Source: Caulobacteraceae bacterium
Lineage (GTDB): Bacteria; Pseudomonadota; Alphaproteobacteria; Caulobacterales; Caulobacteraceae
Reading direction: 5' to 3'
DNA length: 47,719 bases
Assembly (NCBI GenBank): GCA_028290905.1
Contig: JAQGIW010000076.1
Span: 1 to 47,719 of the forward strand
The position numbers and the translations under genes were made by a program. This document shows positions 46,720 through 47,719 of the stretch, in pieces. A model generated the notes under the pieces. The model was not told the origin of the DNA. It searched no databases and saw only the letters and a program-made list of their open reading frames with translations. Numbering within the stretch: position 1 is the stretch's first letter; every line of letters begins with the position of its first letter.

Positions 46720-47571
46720 ATGAAGCTCGGCATCTTCGGTATCAACCAGGGGGCGCTGGCCACGAACCCATCGCTGCTCGCCGAGGTCGCCAAGGCGGCC
46801 GAGGACCTTGGGTATGAGTCTCTGTGGGGTGGCGAACATATGTGCCTCCCTTCCCCGAGGGTTGCCCCTTCGCCGGCCGAACCGACCGACCCCCTCCTTG
46901 ATCCGCTGCCCGCCCTGACCTGGGCCGGGGCCCATACATCCAAGATCCTTCTGGGAACCGGCATCCTGCTTCTGCCCCAGCGCAACCCGGTCGCACTGGC
47001 CAAGGAAGTCGCCAGTGTCGATGTGCTGACGGGCGGGAGGTTCCTGCTCGGGATCGGGGTCGGGTACCTCGAGCCGGAGTTTCAGGCGGTCGGCGTGCCG
47101 ATGGAACATCGCGGCAAACGTGCGGATGAATACCTGGCGGCCATGCAGGCCCTTTGGGGCATGGAGGCGCCCGCTTTCCAGGGCGAGTTCGTCAATTTCA
47201 GGAACGTCGACGCCTATCCCAGGCCCGTCCGTCGCGAAGGACCCCCGGTGGTGATGGGTGGCCACTCCATGGCGGCGTTCAGACGCGCCGTTCAAACCGC
47301 CGACGAGTGGTACGGTTTCGCGCTCGACGTTCAACGCACAAAGGCGTGCCTTGCCGGACTGACCGAAGCCCAGGACCGCCATGGGCTCGGGCGCGCGAAA
47401 GAACGCCTGCCCATCACCATCACGCCCCCGATGGCGGCGACGCCGCAAGTGGTGGCCGACTATGCCGGCATCGGCGTTGGCCGCTTGAACCTGATAGCGC
47501 GGGGAGCCCACGATAGAGACGGCTACCTGCGTTTCCTCGAGGCCAACGCACCAGCGAGGCTGGTCCGTTGA
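46720..47571 (+). CDS. LLM class flavin-dependent oxidoreductase
   Basis: MKLGIFGINQGALATNPSLLAEVAKAAEDLGYESLWGGEHM...TSKILLGTGILLLPQRNPVALAKEVASVDVLTGGRFLLGIGVGYLEPEF. Confidence 0.94.
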   Translation: MKLGIFGINQGALATNPSLLAEVAKAAEDLGYESLWGGEHMCLPSPRVAPSPAEPTDPLLDPLPALTWAGAHTSKILLGTGILLLPQRNPVALAKEVASVDVLTGGRFLLGIGVGYLEPEFQAVGVPMEHRGKRADEYLAAMQALWGMEAPAFQGEFVNFRNVDAYPRPVRREGPPVVMGGHSMAAFRRAVQTADEWYGFALDVQRTKACLAGLTEAQDRHGLGRAKERLPITITPPMAATPQVVADYAGIGVGRLNLIARGAHDRDGYLRFLEANAPARLVR

Positions 47572-47627
47572 AGTATGGCTCGGTGGCGCAAGCGCCGGTC
47601 GATCATTACGCTTGGCTTGCAGCCTGA

Positions 47628-47719
47628 CAGCCGACGTCCGCGGCGTGGAGGCGGGCCGACCTCAAGGGCGACGTCATCATTCTAATCTTCTGGGCCACCT
47701 GGTGCGCCCATGCCGCGAG
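47628..47719 (+). other. open frame resembling TlpA/AhpC-type redoxin core, truncated by window end
   Basis: RRADLKGDVIILIFWATWCAHAA; in-frame TGA at 47625-47627 and no clear start codon. Confidence 0.5.

Overview
High-GC alphaproteobacterial chromosome segment (Caulobacteraceae/Phenylobacterium-like by gene content, which is an inference) with about 45 supportable genes. Most of it is catabolic or oxidative accessory content: four LLM flavin-dependent oxidoreductases, several SDRs, a nitronate monooxygenase, a phytanoyl-CoA dioxygenase, a CmcJ/NvfI-like oxygenase, a TPP enzyme and katG. There is also a MacAB/TolC-like ABC efflux operon divergent from a two-component system, an intact VapBC-type TA pair, a HipBA locus whose toxin gene is internally deleted, and an IS5-type transposase remnant joined to a truncated molybdopterin dehydrogenase gene. 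The most interesting locus is about 27.96-32.95 kb. It looks like a Fap-type functional-amyloid export system: a coiled-coil + beta-barrel FapF-like porin, a periplasmic C39 peptidase (FapD-like), an Asn/Thr-rich 16-aa-repeat secreted protein (FapB/C-like), two further exported small proteins with double-glycine-like motifs, and a divergent Crp/Fnr regulator. Several operator-like palindromes and a composite intergenic repeat were also read directly. No rRNA, tRNA or CRISPR was recognised. All family calls come from reading the sequence; no database search was run.
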